Shown: piece after piece, positions 10,941-18,807 of the stretch
Layout: each line of letters opens with the position of its first letter
How positions within the stretch are numbered: the stretch's first letter is position 1
The notes under the pieces: generated by a model
What the model was told of the DNA's origin: nothing
Seen by the model: the letters and a program-made list of their open reading frames with translations, nothing else
Databases searched by the model: none
Position numbers and translations under genes: made by a program
Assembly: GCF_002860405.1 (NCBI RefSeq)
Contig: NZ_NMWV01000014.1
Coordinates: 1-64,000, forward strand
Direction of reading: 5' to 3'
Source: Bifidobacterium imperatoris
Lineage (GTDB): Bacteria; Actinomycetota; Actinomycetes; Actinomycetales; Bifidobacteriaceae
DNA: 64,000 nt

Positions 10941-11836
10941 GCAAGCGGAGAACTAACAAGCTGGGAATTATTATGCAATCCATCTGGCAGCGCGGCGAGG
11001 GCAAATTCACGTTGATCGTGCTCGCGCTCTGGCTAGCCATAGCGTTGATTTCGCTGGTCTGGACACCGCAATCATTGTGGACCACCGACGGTTACCATGT
11101 GTGGGCCAAGCCGTCCGCCTCGCATTGGCTCGGCACGGACGGCACAGGTGCCGATGTGTTCAGTTGGCTGATGGCTGGCTCGCGCACCAACCTATTGATT
11201 GTGCTGCTGACCGTAGTGGTATCCGCGCTGTGGGGATTGCTCTTGGTCGCTGCGATGGCGGCACGCAATTCCGCGCTCGCCAGCACCTCCGTGGTGGTGA
11301 TTGACGCGCTGATTTCTATACCAACAGTGCTGATTGCGCTGATTCTTGCTGTGCCGATGGGTGCTTCCATCACTGTCATTGTGATTGCCTGCGGTTTTGG
11401 GTATGGCCTCAATCTTGCCCGTGTGGCCCGCCCGGCTGCGCTGTTGGCTGCTCGTTCGGCCTACGTGGAATCAGCTCTGGCCAATGGTGCAAGCGGGTGG
11501 CGTGTGCTCGTAAGCCATATCATCCCCAATATTTTCCCGGTACTGGCCGTGCAGTTGTCGCTCTCTGCCGGTACTGCGGTATTGGCTGAATCTGGATTGA
11601 CGTACCTTGGCATTGGCGTACCCTCCGGCGTGCCAAGCTGGGGGCATTCGCTGGCTACTTCAGTCAAACTCATCAACGTATTTCCTTTGACCGTGCTTTG
11701 GCCGGGTCTGATCGTTACGGTGGTGGTTGTGGCTTTGAACGTGTTCGGTGACGTGCTGCGCGATGCCATCGATCCAGTGGCGAATCCCGCATTGCGGCAG
11801 ACGGTTATCGTTGCCGAGAAAGAAGGCGAGCGATGA
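10937..11836 (+). CDS. ABC transporter permease, DppC type
   Basis: Second membrane subunit, 299 residues. It starts at the ATG that overlaps the stop of the DppB gene; an open frame extends further upstream but reads through the DppB gene and is not coding. A long N-terminal stretch leads to WLGTDGTGADVFSWLMAGSR, the DppC signature, and the EAA loop (YVESALANGASGWRVLVSHI) lies around residues 175-195. The end overlaps the ATPase gene by 4 bp. Confidence 0.94.
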   Translation: MSKRRTNKLGIIMQSIWQRGEGKFTLIVLALWLAIALISLVWTPQSLWTTDGYHVWAKPSASHWLGTDGTGADVFSWLMAGSRTNLLIVLLTVVVSALWGLLLVAAMAARNSALASTSVVVIDALISIPTVLIALILAVPMGASITVIVIACGFGYGLNLARVARPAALLAARSAYVESALANGASGWRVLVSHIIPNIFPVLAVQLSLSAGTAVLAESGLTYLGIGVPSGVPSWGHSLATSVKLINVFPLTVLWPGLIVTVVVVALNVFGDVLRDAIDPVANPALRQTVIVAEKEGER

Positions 11837-12624
11837 GCGTTACCGTAGAAGGCTTGAATATTGCCATCGGTGGCAAGCCGATTGTTGCTGATGTGGATTT
11901 GAACATTGCGGACGGTGAGCGAGTGGGTCTCATCGGTTCTTCCGGCTCCGGCAAATCCATGATTTCCAAGGCTATGCTGGGATTATTGCCGCTGAATGCC
12001 ACGGTATCCGGTTCCATTACTTTGGGAGATGCTCAGGTTGTAGGCACTTGTGAGCGTAAGCTTGCGGACTTGCGTGGCCGCTATGTGGGTACGGTATTCC
12101 AGAATCCGGCCGCTTCGCTAAATCCGGTGATGACGGTGGCTCAGCAGATTGGCCTGCCGTTGAAGCTTCACTATGACCTCACCGCCGTTGAACGATCTGA
12201 GCGCGTGGCCGCAATGCTTGGCAAAGTCGGGCTTCAAGAAGAGGTTGCAGGCAAGTATCCGCATGAGCTTTCCGGTGGCCAGCAGCAGCGCGTTGGCATT
12301 GCTACAGCATTGATTACTTCACCGCGATTCATCATTGCCGACGAACCAACTACTGCGCTGGATTCGATCACACAACGTCAGATTGTCGATTTGCTGACCT
12401 CGCTGGTAGATGATGCTGGCGCTTCGATGCTGTTCATCACCCATGATTTTTCCGTGCTCGCACGCGCCACCACGCGCTGCTATGTGCTGGAATCCGGGCG
12501 TATTGTGGATTCCGGAGCGACTGCCGACGTGCTGGCGAACCCAAAGACGCCTGAATCCAAACGCTTGGTTTCTGCGGCCCGCAGCCTCACCCTCCACAAC
12601 ACCAAGGAGGATTCCCATGAGTAA
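11833..12624 (+). CDS. ABC transporter ATPase, DppD type
   Basis: Cytoplasmic ATPase of 263 residues. Walker A is GSSGSGKS (about residues 36-43), the signature is LSGGQQQR and Walker B is [12 protein letters not shown]; the H-loop is FITHD. DppD proteins normally run to about 320 residues with a C-terminal oligopeptide-transporter extension; this one stops shortly after the ATPase core, so the extension is largely missing. It is translationally coupled to both neighbours (4-bp overlap before, 8-bp overlap after). Confidence 0.93.
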   Translation: MSVTVEGLNIAIGGKPIVADVDLNIADGERVGLIGSSGSGKSMISKAMLGLLPLNATVSGSITLGDAQVVGTCERKLADLRGRYVGTVFQNPAASLNPVMTVAQQIGLPLKLHYDLTAVERSERVAAMLGKVGLQEEVAGKYPHELSGGQQQRVGIATALITSPRFIIADEPTTALDSITQRQIVDLLTSLVDDAGASMLFITHDFSVLARATTRCYVLESGRIVDSGATADVLANPKTPESKRLVSAARSLTLHNTKEDSHE

Positions 12625-13465
12625 CGAGCTCCTGCTCACCGCGCGCAGTATCAACGCATCCTTTGCGGACCGCAATATGCATCGCGGTCTGTTCGATTTC
12701 GGCCGTGCGCCCCGCCGCCAAGTGCTTTTCGATGTGTCTGCGGAAGTCAAAGCAGGGGAGTGCTTGGCCGTTATCGGCGCATCTGGTTCGGGCAAAACCA
12801 CGCTGACTCGCATCATGCTGGGCCTTGCCGCTGCCGATTCCGGGACCGTCGAATACCGTGGCGCTGAAGTCCGCCACGGCTCGGAAGGTATGCGCACGTT
12901 GCGAGCTGAATCCTCCATCGTGTTCCAGGACCCGTTCTCTTCGCTCGACCCGCGCTGGACGGTTGAACGCTCGGTTTCCGAACCTTTATGGTTGCGTCGC
13001 CGTGCGCTTGGATTCGCGGCCGACGAAGTTGAAGGCAAAACCGCACAAGCATTGGCTCGAGTTGGCCTCGACCCGCGTGAATTCATGGGCCGCTATCCAT
13101 GTGATCTGTCCGGAGGCCAGGCTCAGCGCGTGGCTATTGCCAGGGCCATCGTCAATGAGCCGCGCCTGATTTTGGCCGATGAGCCGATGAGCGCCATCGA
13201 TGTGGCCGCTCGCGTGCAGATCCTGGAAACCTTCCAATCGATTCTCGCTGCAGAAGGTTCGCAGGACATCGACCCAGCCACCGGGCAGCCCATTAAACCG
13301 GCCATCATCATGGTTTCGCACGACCTTGGCGTAGTGCAGCACATCGCCGACCGCATTCTTGTGCTGTGCGCAGGCAAAGTAGTGGAATCCGGCACTACCG
13401 CAGCTGTACTCAATAATCCCCAGTCCGATTACACCCGTCAGCTCATCGCCGCCGCCTCGCTATAG
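12617..13465 (+). CDS. ABC transporter ATPase, DppF type
   Basis: Second ATPase of the importer, 282 residues. Walker A is GASGSGKT, signature LSGGQAQR, Walker B LILADEPMSAID and H-loop VSHDLG. An insertion of about 20 residues containing a DPATGQPIKPA stretch lies between Walker B and the H-loop. The ATG at 12617 has AAGGAGG upstream and overlaps the DppD gene. It is the last gene of the operon; no clear terminator hairpin follows it. Confidence 0.93.
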   Translation: MSNELLLTARSINASFADRNMHRGLFDFGRAPRRQVLFDVSAEVKAGECLAVIGASGSGKTTLTRIMLGLAAADSGTVEYRGAEVRHGSEGMRTLRAESSIVFQDPFSSLDPRWTVERSVSEPLWLRRRALGFAADEVEGKTAQALARVGLDPREFMGRYPCDLSGGQAQRVAIARAIVNEPRLILADEPMSAIDVAARVQILETFQSILAAEGSQDIDPATGQPIKPAIIMVSHDLGVVQHIADRILVLCAGKVVESGTTAAVLNNPQSDYTRQLIAAASL

Positions 13466-13538
13466 TCGGTGCGGTAATTTGTAGGAAATGGTGACTTGCC
13501 GCTGTATTCGTTGGTTCGCTATTTGATTCATTACGACC

Positions 13539-13588
13539 TTGACTATTGCCTGTTTTAGTTATATGGTTAGTTACATAAGTAACTAACC
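13539..13588 (+). promoter_or_regulatory. Promoter with a perfect operator dyad for the GntR operon
   Basis: TTGACT (13539-13544), 17 bp and TATGGT (13562-13567) form a good promoter. A perfect 10-bp dyad, GGTTAGTTAC with its complement around ATAA (13565-13588), covers the end of the -10 box and the start point. This is the position of an autorepression operator for the GntR regulator encoded just downstream. Confidence 0.7.
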
Positions 13589-13698
13589 AATGAAGTAGCT
13601 CTACGCTATGCCGGCCAGAAGTCACGGTCAGGCTGTCTTAATCCCGTGTGATCAACTGCTGTGCTTTCGAGCCAACGTTTGGGGAGGTGAACCAAACC

Positions 13699-14067
13699 TT
13701 GCACTTCGATGATTCCAGTGGCGAGCCGCTGTTCAGACAGGTGGCCGACCAGCTGAACGAGGCCATCGTGCTGGGCCTCTATAAGGAAGGCGACCAAGTG
13801 CCGAGCACCACGGAAATCTCCACAACCTACCGCATCAATCCGGCCACTGTGCTCAAAGGCATGAATCTGCTGGTTGAGCAAGGATTGCTGGAAAAGCGCC
13901 GCGGTTTGGGTATGTTCGTGGCTGCCGGTGCGGCGAATCGCGCGCGCGGCGCCAAACGCGAGGAATTCCTTGACCGGCAATTGCCTCAATTCATTGCCGA
14001 AGCGCGGCGTCTGGGCTTCGGCCCCAAAGAACTCACCGAGCTGATTGAGAAGGAGTATGCATCATGA
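13699..14067 (+). CDS. GntR-family regulator, YtrA type
   Basis: Short regulator of about 122 residues with an N-terminal winged helix (EPLFRQVADQLNEAIVLGLYKEG, then PSTTEISTTYRINPATVLKGM) and a short C-terminal helix region, as in the YtrA subfamily, which lacks a large ligand domain. Start is uncertain: TTG at 13699 (GGGGAGG 11 nt upstream) is preferred; an in-frame GTG at 13687 overlaps that site. The gene overlaps the ABC ATPase gene by 4 bp. YtrA-type regulators usually repress the ABC genes in their own operon, and a matching dyad covers the promoter. Confidence 0.88.
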   Translation: MHFDDSSGEPLFRQVADQLNEAIVLGLYKEGDQVPSTTEISTTYRINPATVLKGMNLLVEQGLLEKRRGLGMFVAAGAANRARGAKREEFLDRQLPQFIAEARRLGFGPKELTELIEKEYAS

Positions 14068-14984
14068 GCGCAACGGAATACGCTACGGCTGCTGCGGATG
14101 CAGTCGCCGCTGTGAAGCTCACTATTACTGACTTGCACAAACGATACGGCTCAACTGTGGCATTGAATGGCGTGAATCTTACGCTACGGCCCGCGATTTA
14201 CGGTCTCTTCGGGCGCAATGGAGCCGGCAAATCCACGTTAATGGGCATCATCGCCAATCGTCTACTACCGGGTGGCGGATCGATTGAACTGGACGGTGCG
14301 AGCGTTTTCGAGAACGAAACTGCACAATCGCGCATCTACCTGCTCAATGAAACCGTGCCATTCATGGTGGGCGTTCGACTCAACACGATTTTCAAGCGAG
14401 AAGAACGGTACTATGGTGATTTCGACTGGGCGTTCAGTGCACGCATGCTCGCCGAATTTGGCATTATGCCGGGCAGCTTGTACGGCCAGCTTTCGCTTGG
14501 CCAGCGCATGATCGTGCGATTGGTAGCCGCCCTGTGCGTGCCGGTGGACGTGTTGCTGCTGGACGAGCCGGTGCTTGGATTGGATGCCGCCAATCGTGAA
14601 TTGTTCTACAAGTTCCTGCTCGAATCGTTCAGCGAGCATCCGCGCATCATCGTACTTTCGACCCATATCATCAGCGAAATCGCGCACGTGGTGGAACGAG
14701 TCGCCCTCCTCGACCAAGGCAGAATCATCGATGAATTCGATGCCGAATCGGTGGGTTCACGGGCAACCGTGCTGGTCGGCGAATCGGACCGTGTGAACAC
14801 TGTTATCGCTAGTAATCAGTTGCAAATCATTTCGCACGAGGAGATGGGGCATTTGGTTTCCGTCGTGGTTCGCGGGCAGGTCGATACATCCGAATTGCCA
14901 TCCGATGTGTCTGCCAACCGACTTGGGTTGCAGGAATACGTCATACGCGCCACATCGGCAACCGACATCCAGAAAGGCCAATGA
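14064..14984 (+). CDS. ABC transporter ATP-binding protein
   Basis: A 306-residue ATPase with Walker A GRNGAGKST (about residues 50-58), signature LSLGQRM (Leu-Ser-Leu-Gly instead of LSGGQ), Walker B VLLLDEPVLGLD and H-loop LSTHII. After the ATPase core about 90 residues follow that resemble the C-terminal domain of export-type ATPases. It lies between the GntR regulator and a membrane protein, with which it should form an export or stress-sensing ABC system. Substrate unknown. Confidence 0.9.
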   Translation: MSATEYATAAADAVAAVKLTITDLHKRYGSTVALNGVNLTLRPAIYGLFGRNGAGKSTLMGIIANRLLPGGGSIELDGASVFENETAQSRIYLLNETVPFMVGVRLNTIFKREERYYGDFDWAFSARMLAEFGIMPGSLYGQLSLGQRMIVRLVAALCVPVDVLLLDEPVLGLDAANRELFYKFLLESFSEHPRIIVLSTHIISEIAHVVERVALLDQGRIIDEFDAESVGSRATVLVGESDRVNTVIASNQLQIISHEEMGHLVSVVVRGQVDTSELPSDVSANRLGLQEYVIRATSATDIQKGQ

Positions 14985-14985
14985 C

Positions 14986-15924
14986 ATGACTGGCAAAACC
15001 CAAGGATTGAGCAGGCAGTTCCTTTTGACGTTGCGCCGATGCCTTACGGTATATGGCGTGGTGCTTGCGGTAGGGTTGCTACTGTTCGTGCCGCTGTGCT
15101 ATCAGTCGGTAATGCTCGGATATACCGGTTCGAGCGCGATTGTGTTTCCGGGAATCAACGATGTTGAGCTATATTTCCGCCCCATATTGTTATTCACGGC
15201 AATGGCATGGCAGTGGTTCTTCTTCGATTCGGCACTCTGCCACGGGGTTTCGCGTAAATCGTACATGAAAGCGACCGCGATCAGTGCCGCCGTGGTACCG
15301 CTGTTGCTATCGGTGCTCTATCTGATGGCTCGATTCGTGGTTATCGCAACAGGAACGGCGATTTGCTATGAGAAATCGGATGGATGCCGGATCACTGGCC
15401 CGTTCTATGCGCATCTGTCCGAACAATTCATGTATGCGTGGGAACGCATGGATTGGAATCGGGCTCCTTCGATGTGGGAAGCACAATATTCTCCGGCCTT
15501 GCCGGCTGGGCCATTGTTTGTGGGACTGAAGTTCTTCTCGCTGATGCTTTCATATACGGCGATTGGTGCACTGATTGGTGCGGTGCTGGCTTGGCTGGCT
15601 CGCAGAGGAATCTGGGCAGTCTCCATCGGTGTTGTCGTGCTTTGGTATGCGGCGCAACAGTTGAGTTCTTCGCCCTCAATGCTGATATACATGCCCAAAA
15701 TGCAGGTGATAAGCAATTTCTATGAACTAGGAACTGCCCAGAACCGATTGGTGCAGGCCATGTCTGGGCGCGTAGTCAGCTATACGGCTGATGGTGTGGA
15801 AATCGGCACCTATGTGGTGTGGATTCCACTCGCTGAATCGCTAGTGCTGTTCGTATTGTGCATGTGGATTATCTGGATGTTCACCAAACGCCGAGAAATC
15901 CACCCCGCACGCCAGCGCGGGTGA
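14986..15924 (+). CDS. Membrane protein, probable permease partner of the ABC ATPase
   Basis: A 312-residue protein with about six hydrophobic segments (first at residues 20-45, last at about 275-300) and a long extracytoplasmic loop around residues 100-190. It starts 1 nt after the ATPase stop codon and is last in the operon. No named family is recognised from the sequence; the role as the permease of the upstream ATPase rests on gene order and topology. Confidence 0.75.
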   Translation: MTGKTQGLSRQFLLTLRRCLTVYGVVLAVGLLLFVPLCYQSVMLGYTGSSAIVFPGINDVELYFRPILLFTAMAWQWFFFDSALCHGVSRKSYMKATAISAAVVPLLLSVLYLMARFVVIATGTAICYEKSDGCRITGPFYAHLSEQFMYAWERMDWNRAPSMWEAQYSPALPAGPLFVGLKFFSLMLSYTAIGALIGAVLAWLARRGIWAVSIGVVVLWYAAQQLSSSPSMLIYMPKMQVISNFYELGTAQNRLVQAMSGRVVSYTADGVEIGTYVVWIPLAESLVLFVLCMWIIWMFTKRREIHPARQRG

Positions 15925-15933
15925 TGAGAGTTG

Positions 15934-15968
15934 CGGCTCCCCTCTGTTCAAGAAGAGGGGAGCCGTTT
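15934..15968 (+). terminator. Terminator after the GntR-ABC operon, half of a dispersed CTCCC repeat
   Basis: Arms CGGCTCCCCTCT and AGAGGGGAGCCG (12 bp) surround a short loop and are followed by TTTCC. The stem is the first hairpin of the dispersed repeat seen at 9887; the second hairpin is absent. This suggests that the repeat can serve as a terminator. Confidence 0.75.
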
Positions 15969-16012
15969 CCGCAATATGAACGCCGGCGACACGCGCATGC
16001 CGCAACCTGTGC

Positions 16013-16018
16013 TATGGT
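16013..16018 (+). promoter_or_regulatory. -10 box for the cbs leader transcript
   Basis: TATGGT is preceded by TGC, giving an extended -10 (TGn). No convincing -35 is present. The start point expected about 7 nt downstream coincides with the ATG of the leader ORF at 16026, so the leader is probably translated without a ribosome-binding site. Confidence 0.55.
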
Positions 16019-16025
16019 GTGAGGC

Positions 16026-16055
16026 ATGCAGATTTTCTCATGTTGTTGTCGCTAA
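16026..16055 (+). CDS. Cysteine-rich leader peptide (9 residues), putative attenuator
   Basis: The ORF encodes MQIFSCCCR and then TAA: three consecutive TGT cysteine codons just before the stop. It begins at the predicted transcription start and has no ribosome-binding site. A hairpin (CGCTAACCG at 16050-16058 with CGGTCAGCG about 15 nt later, 8 of 9 pairs) overlaps the last sense codon and the stop, so a ribosome waiting on the Cys codons would interfere with it. The next long gene is cystathionine beta-synthase. Known parallel: leaderless polycysteine ORFs act as cysteine-responsive attenuators in mycobacteria. The role here is inferred. Confidence 0.6.
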   Translation: MQIFSCCCR

Positions 16056-16360
16056 CCGACGCCCCCGGGCGCACGGTCAGCGACGCATAACTTGAGAACG
16101 AGCATTCATATCGCAGTAGGATGGCTGCGAATCTTTCCATGAATTTCAAACCGCGGAAGTTGGCGCGGCGTGATGGTTCGCATCACAACATTGGAAACAC
16201 AGAATTGCAGCATAACCCTTAGCGAATGAAGGGGTATGGATGCTCCAATCAACATAACGTCAAAGTCCGCTCGTCCGGGAACGTCGGTTCACGAAAACAA
16301 CAGAACCGAATCACGTAAACCTAACAGCAAATTCAATAACCCCGGACCAAAGGACTTCAC
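16056..16360 (+). promoter_or_regulatory. Structured untranslated leader of the cbs gene
   Basis: About 305 nt between the leader ORF and cbs hold no further ORF with a ribosome-binding site. Several hairpins are visible: the one overlapping the leader stop, TCGCAG/CTGCGA near 16115-16135, and GTGATG/CATCAC near 16172-16188. None matches a T-box or SAM riboswitch as far as can be judged by eye. A long leader fits control by attenuation. Confidence 0.5.
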
Positions 16361-17425
16361 ATGACCATCCACAACAGCCTCGCGGAACTCATCGGCAACA
16401 CTCCGCTCATCAAGCTGAACCACATTCCCCAGGCGGCCGGAGTCAAAGCCACCATCGCTGTCAAAGTCGAATACTTCAACCCAGGCGGCTCCTCCAAGGA
16501 TCGCATCGCCGAGCGCATCATCGATGCCGCCGAACGTTCCGGCCAGTTGAAGCCCGGCGGCGTTATCGTGGAGCCCACCTCTGGCAACACCGGCGTTGGA
16601 CTGGCCCTCGTCGCCCAGCAGCGCGGCTACCGTACGATCTTCACCCTGCCGGACAAAGTCTCCGAATCCAAGCGTGCAGTGCTGCGCGCCTACGGTGCCG
16701 AAGTCATCGTGACTCCTACCGATGCCGGCCCGGACGATCCTCGCTCCTACTATCAAGTAGCCGAACGCCTCGCCAACGAAATCCCCGGCGGGTTCCGTCC
16801 GAACCAGTACGACAACCCGAACGGCCCGGAAAGCCACTACTACACCACCGGCCCGGAAATCTGGGAAGCCACTGATCATAAGGTCACTCATTTCGTTGCC
16901 GGCATCGGCACCGGCGGCACCATCTCCGGCACCGGGCGCTACCTCAAAGAAGCCTCGAACGGAGCGGTCAAAGTCATCGGCTCCGACCCAGAAGGCTCCA
17001 TCTACTCCGCTGACTCGCTCGCCGACGTGCACCAGTACGACATCGAAGGCGTGGGGGAGGACTTCTACCCCAAGGCATTCGACCGCAACATCACCGATGA
17101 CATCGTCAAAGTAGGCGATGCCGAAGCCTTCGAAATGACCCGCCGCCTGACCGGCGAAGAAGCCCTGCTCGTGGGCGGCTCCTCCGGTATGGCCGTCGCC
17201 AGCGCCATCAAGTACGCGCTCGCCAACGATCTCGACGAAAACCAGCTTGTGGTGGTGCTCGCACCGGATTCCGGCCGCAGCTACATGGAGAAGATTTTCA
17301 ACGACGACTGGATGCGCGACAACGGCTACGGCGACGTGGTGGACCGCACCACCAAGCCTTCCCTCGCCGAGCAGTACCTTGCTCAGGCTCCCTCTGATGA
17401 GGGAGCTGTCAGCGAAGCTGACTGA
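16361..17425 (+). CDS. cbs: Cystathionine beta-synthase (no CBS regulatory domains)
   Basis: PLP enzyme of 354 residues of the cysteine synthase fold. Lys46 in GGSSKDR binds PLP, TSGNTG (about residues 70-75) binds substrate and GTGGTISGTG binds the PLP phosphate. The stretch SESKRAVLRAYGAEV and GPDDPRSYYQV is the pattern of actinobacterial cystathionine beta-synthase rather than CysK. It would condense serine with homocysteine. Actinobacterial homologues often carry a C-terminal pair of CBS domains (about 460 residues); these are absent, and the last 13 residues (APSDEGAVSEAD region) are encoded by a dispersed repeat that also supplies the stop codon. First gene of a transsulfuration pair. 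Confidence 0.88.
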   Translation: MTIHNSLAELIGNTPLIKLNHIPQAAGVKATIAVKVEYFNPGGSSKDRIAERIIDAAERSGQLKPGGVIVEPTSGNTGVGLALVAQQRGYRTIFTLPDKVSESKRAVLRAYGAEVIVTPTDAGPDDPRSYYQVAERLANEIPGGFRPNQYDNPNGPESHYYTTGPEIWEATDHKVTHFVAGIGTGGTISGTGRYLKEASNGAVKVIGSDPEGSIYSADSLADVHQYDIEGVGEDFYPKAFDRNITDDIVKVGDAEAFEMTRRLTGEEALLVGGSSGMAVASAIKYALANDLDENQLVVVLAPDSGRSYMEKIFNDDWMRDNGYGDVVDRTTKPSLAEQYLAQAPSDEGAVSEAD

Positions 17426-17430
17426 GGGAG
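17386..17430. repeat. Dispersed CTCCC repeat inside the 3' end of cbs
   Basis: Same build as the copy at 9887 (CTCCCTC/GAGGGAG hairpin, GTCAGC/GCTGAC hairpin, closing GAGGGAG). It overlaps the last 12-13 codons and the TGA of cbs. A further small hairpin, ATGCGAC/GTCGCAT (17434-17451), follows it. Confidence 0.85.
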
Positions 17431-17572
17431 AGACATGCGACGTAGTCGCATTAAAAAACATAATCAACCTTGCAATAACCCGTTATCACTAACACCAATA
17501 CCAACACACGCCGCACAAGCCGGCAGCTGTCGTACTCTCGAAGGCAGCACAATGGAAAGGAACATTACAACC

Positions 17573-18757
17573 ATGTCCGCTGAATACAATGCCAAGTTTG
17601 CTCAGAACGCCCTCGCCACCCGTGCCATCCACGCTGGCCAGGAGCCTGACCCCACCACCGGCGCTGTGGTGACACCGATTTTCGCTACCTCCACCTTCAA
17701 GCAGGATGGCGTTCTCGGCTTGCGCGGCGGCCATGACTACTCCCGCTCCATCAACCCCACCCGCACCAGCTTCGACGAGCAGCTGGCATCCGTGGAAGGT
17801 GCCAAGTACGCGCTGAGCTTCTCCTCCGGTCTTGCCGCCATCGACGTGCTGCTGCGCTCCACCATCAAGCCCGGCGACAACATCCTGCTCGGCAACGACG
17901 TGTATGGCGGCACCTACCGTCTGCTTTCCAAGGTGTTCGTGCCGTGGGGCGTGGGCCTCGACGTAGTGGACATCACCGATCTTGCCGCTGTAGAAGCCGC
18001 CTTGTCTTCCAAGCATTATGAGTACGTGTGGGTTGAAACCCCATCCAACCCGCTGCTCAACATCACTGATATCGCCGCCACCGCCGAAGTGGCGCACAAG
18101 TACGGCACCAAGGTTGCCGTGGATAACACCTTTGCATCCCCGGCCCTCCAACACCCGCTCGCCGATGGTGCCGACGTGGTGGTCTATTCCACCACCAAGT
18201 ACATTGGCGGCCACTCCGATGTGGTCGGCGGTGCCGTGGTGTTGAACGATGAGGAGACCCGCGAAAAGGTGGCATTCATGCAGAATGCCGCCGGTGCCGT
18301 GCCCTCCCCGTTCGACTCCTGGCTGGACATCCGCGGCTTGAAGACCCTGGACCTGCGCGTCAAGCGCCACAGCGCCAACGCCCTCAAGGTGGCCGAATGG
18401 CTGGAATCCCAGCCGGCCGACGTGATCGAGCGCGTCTGGTACCCGGGTCTCGAATCCCATCCGGGCCACGAGATCGCCGCCCGCCAGATGCACGGCGGCT
18501 TTGGTGGCATTGTTTCCGTGCAGCTTGCTGCCGGTGCTGAAGCCGCCAAGCGCTTCGTGGACCACACTCAGATCTTCACGCTGGCTGAGTCTCTGGGCGG
18601 TGTGGAAAGCCTCATCGAGGTGCCGGCCGCCATGACCCACGCTTCCGTTGCCGGCACCACGCTGCAGGTGCCCGCCAATCTGGTGCGCATCTCCGTGGGC
18701 ATCGAAAATGCCGATGACCTCATCGCCGACCTCAAGCAGGCCCTCGAGCGCCTGTAA
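17573..18757 (+). CDS. metB: Cystathionine gamma-synthase (Cys/Met metabolism PLP enzyme)
   Basis: A 394-residue PLP enzyme of the MetB/MetC/CGL family. Lys209 in YSTTKYIGGHSD carries PLP; RGG-DYSRS-NPTR and SFSSGLAAI are the usual binding motifs. Together with Cbs it could run transsulfuration either towards homocysteine or towards cysteine (as gamma-lyase); sequence by eye cannot decide. The ATG at 17573 has GGAAAGGAA 10 nt upstream; an in-frame ATG at 17552 would place that site inside the gene. It is 147 bp from cbs and probably co-transcribed. Confidence 0.92.
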   Translation: MSAEYNAKFAQNALATRAIHAGQEPDPTTGAVVTPIFATSTFKQDGVLGLRGGHDYSRSINPTRTSFDEQLASVEGAKYALSFSSGLAAIDVLLRSTIKPGDNILLGNDVYGGTYRLLSKVFVPWGVGLDVVDITDLAAVEAALSSKHYEYVWVETPSNPLLNITDIAATAEVAHKYGTKVAVDNTFASPALQHPLADGADVVVYSTTKYIGGHSDVVGGAVVLNDEETREKVAFMQNAAGAVPSPFDSWLDIRGLKTLDLRVKRHSANALKVAEWLESQPADVIERVWYPGLESHPGHEIAARQMHGGFGGIVSVQLAAGAEAAKRFVDHTQIFTLAESLGGVESLIEVPAAMTHASVAGTTLQVPANLVRISVGIENADDLIADLKQALERL

Positions 18758-18807
18758 TACTTTGTGACACAACGCGGCGCTGCATTCGATGCGCTATGGT
18801 GGGAGCC

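Noticed and set aside
16013..16360. T-box or SAM riboswitch upstream of cbs
   Set aside because: The T-box AGGGTGGNACCGCG core is absent and no SAM-riboswitch core could be recognised; the leader peptide explains the region better.
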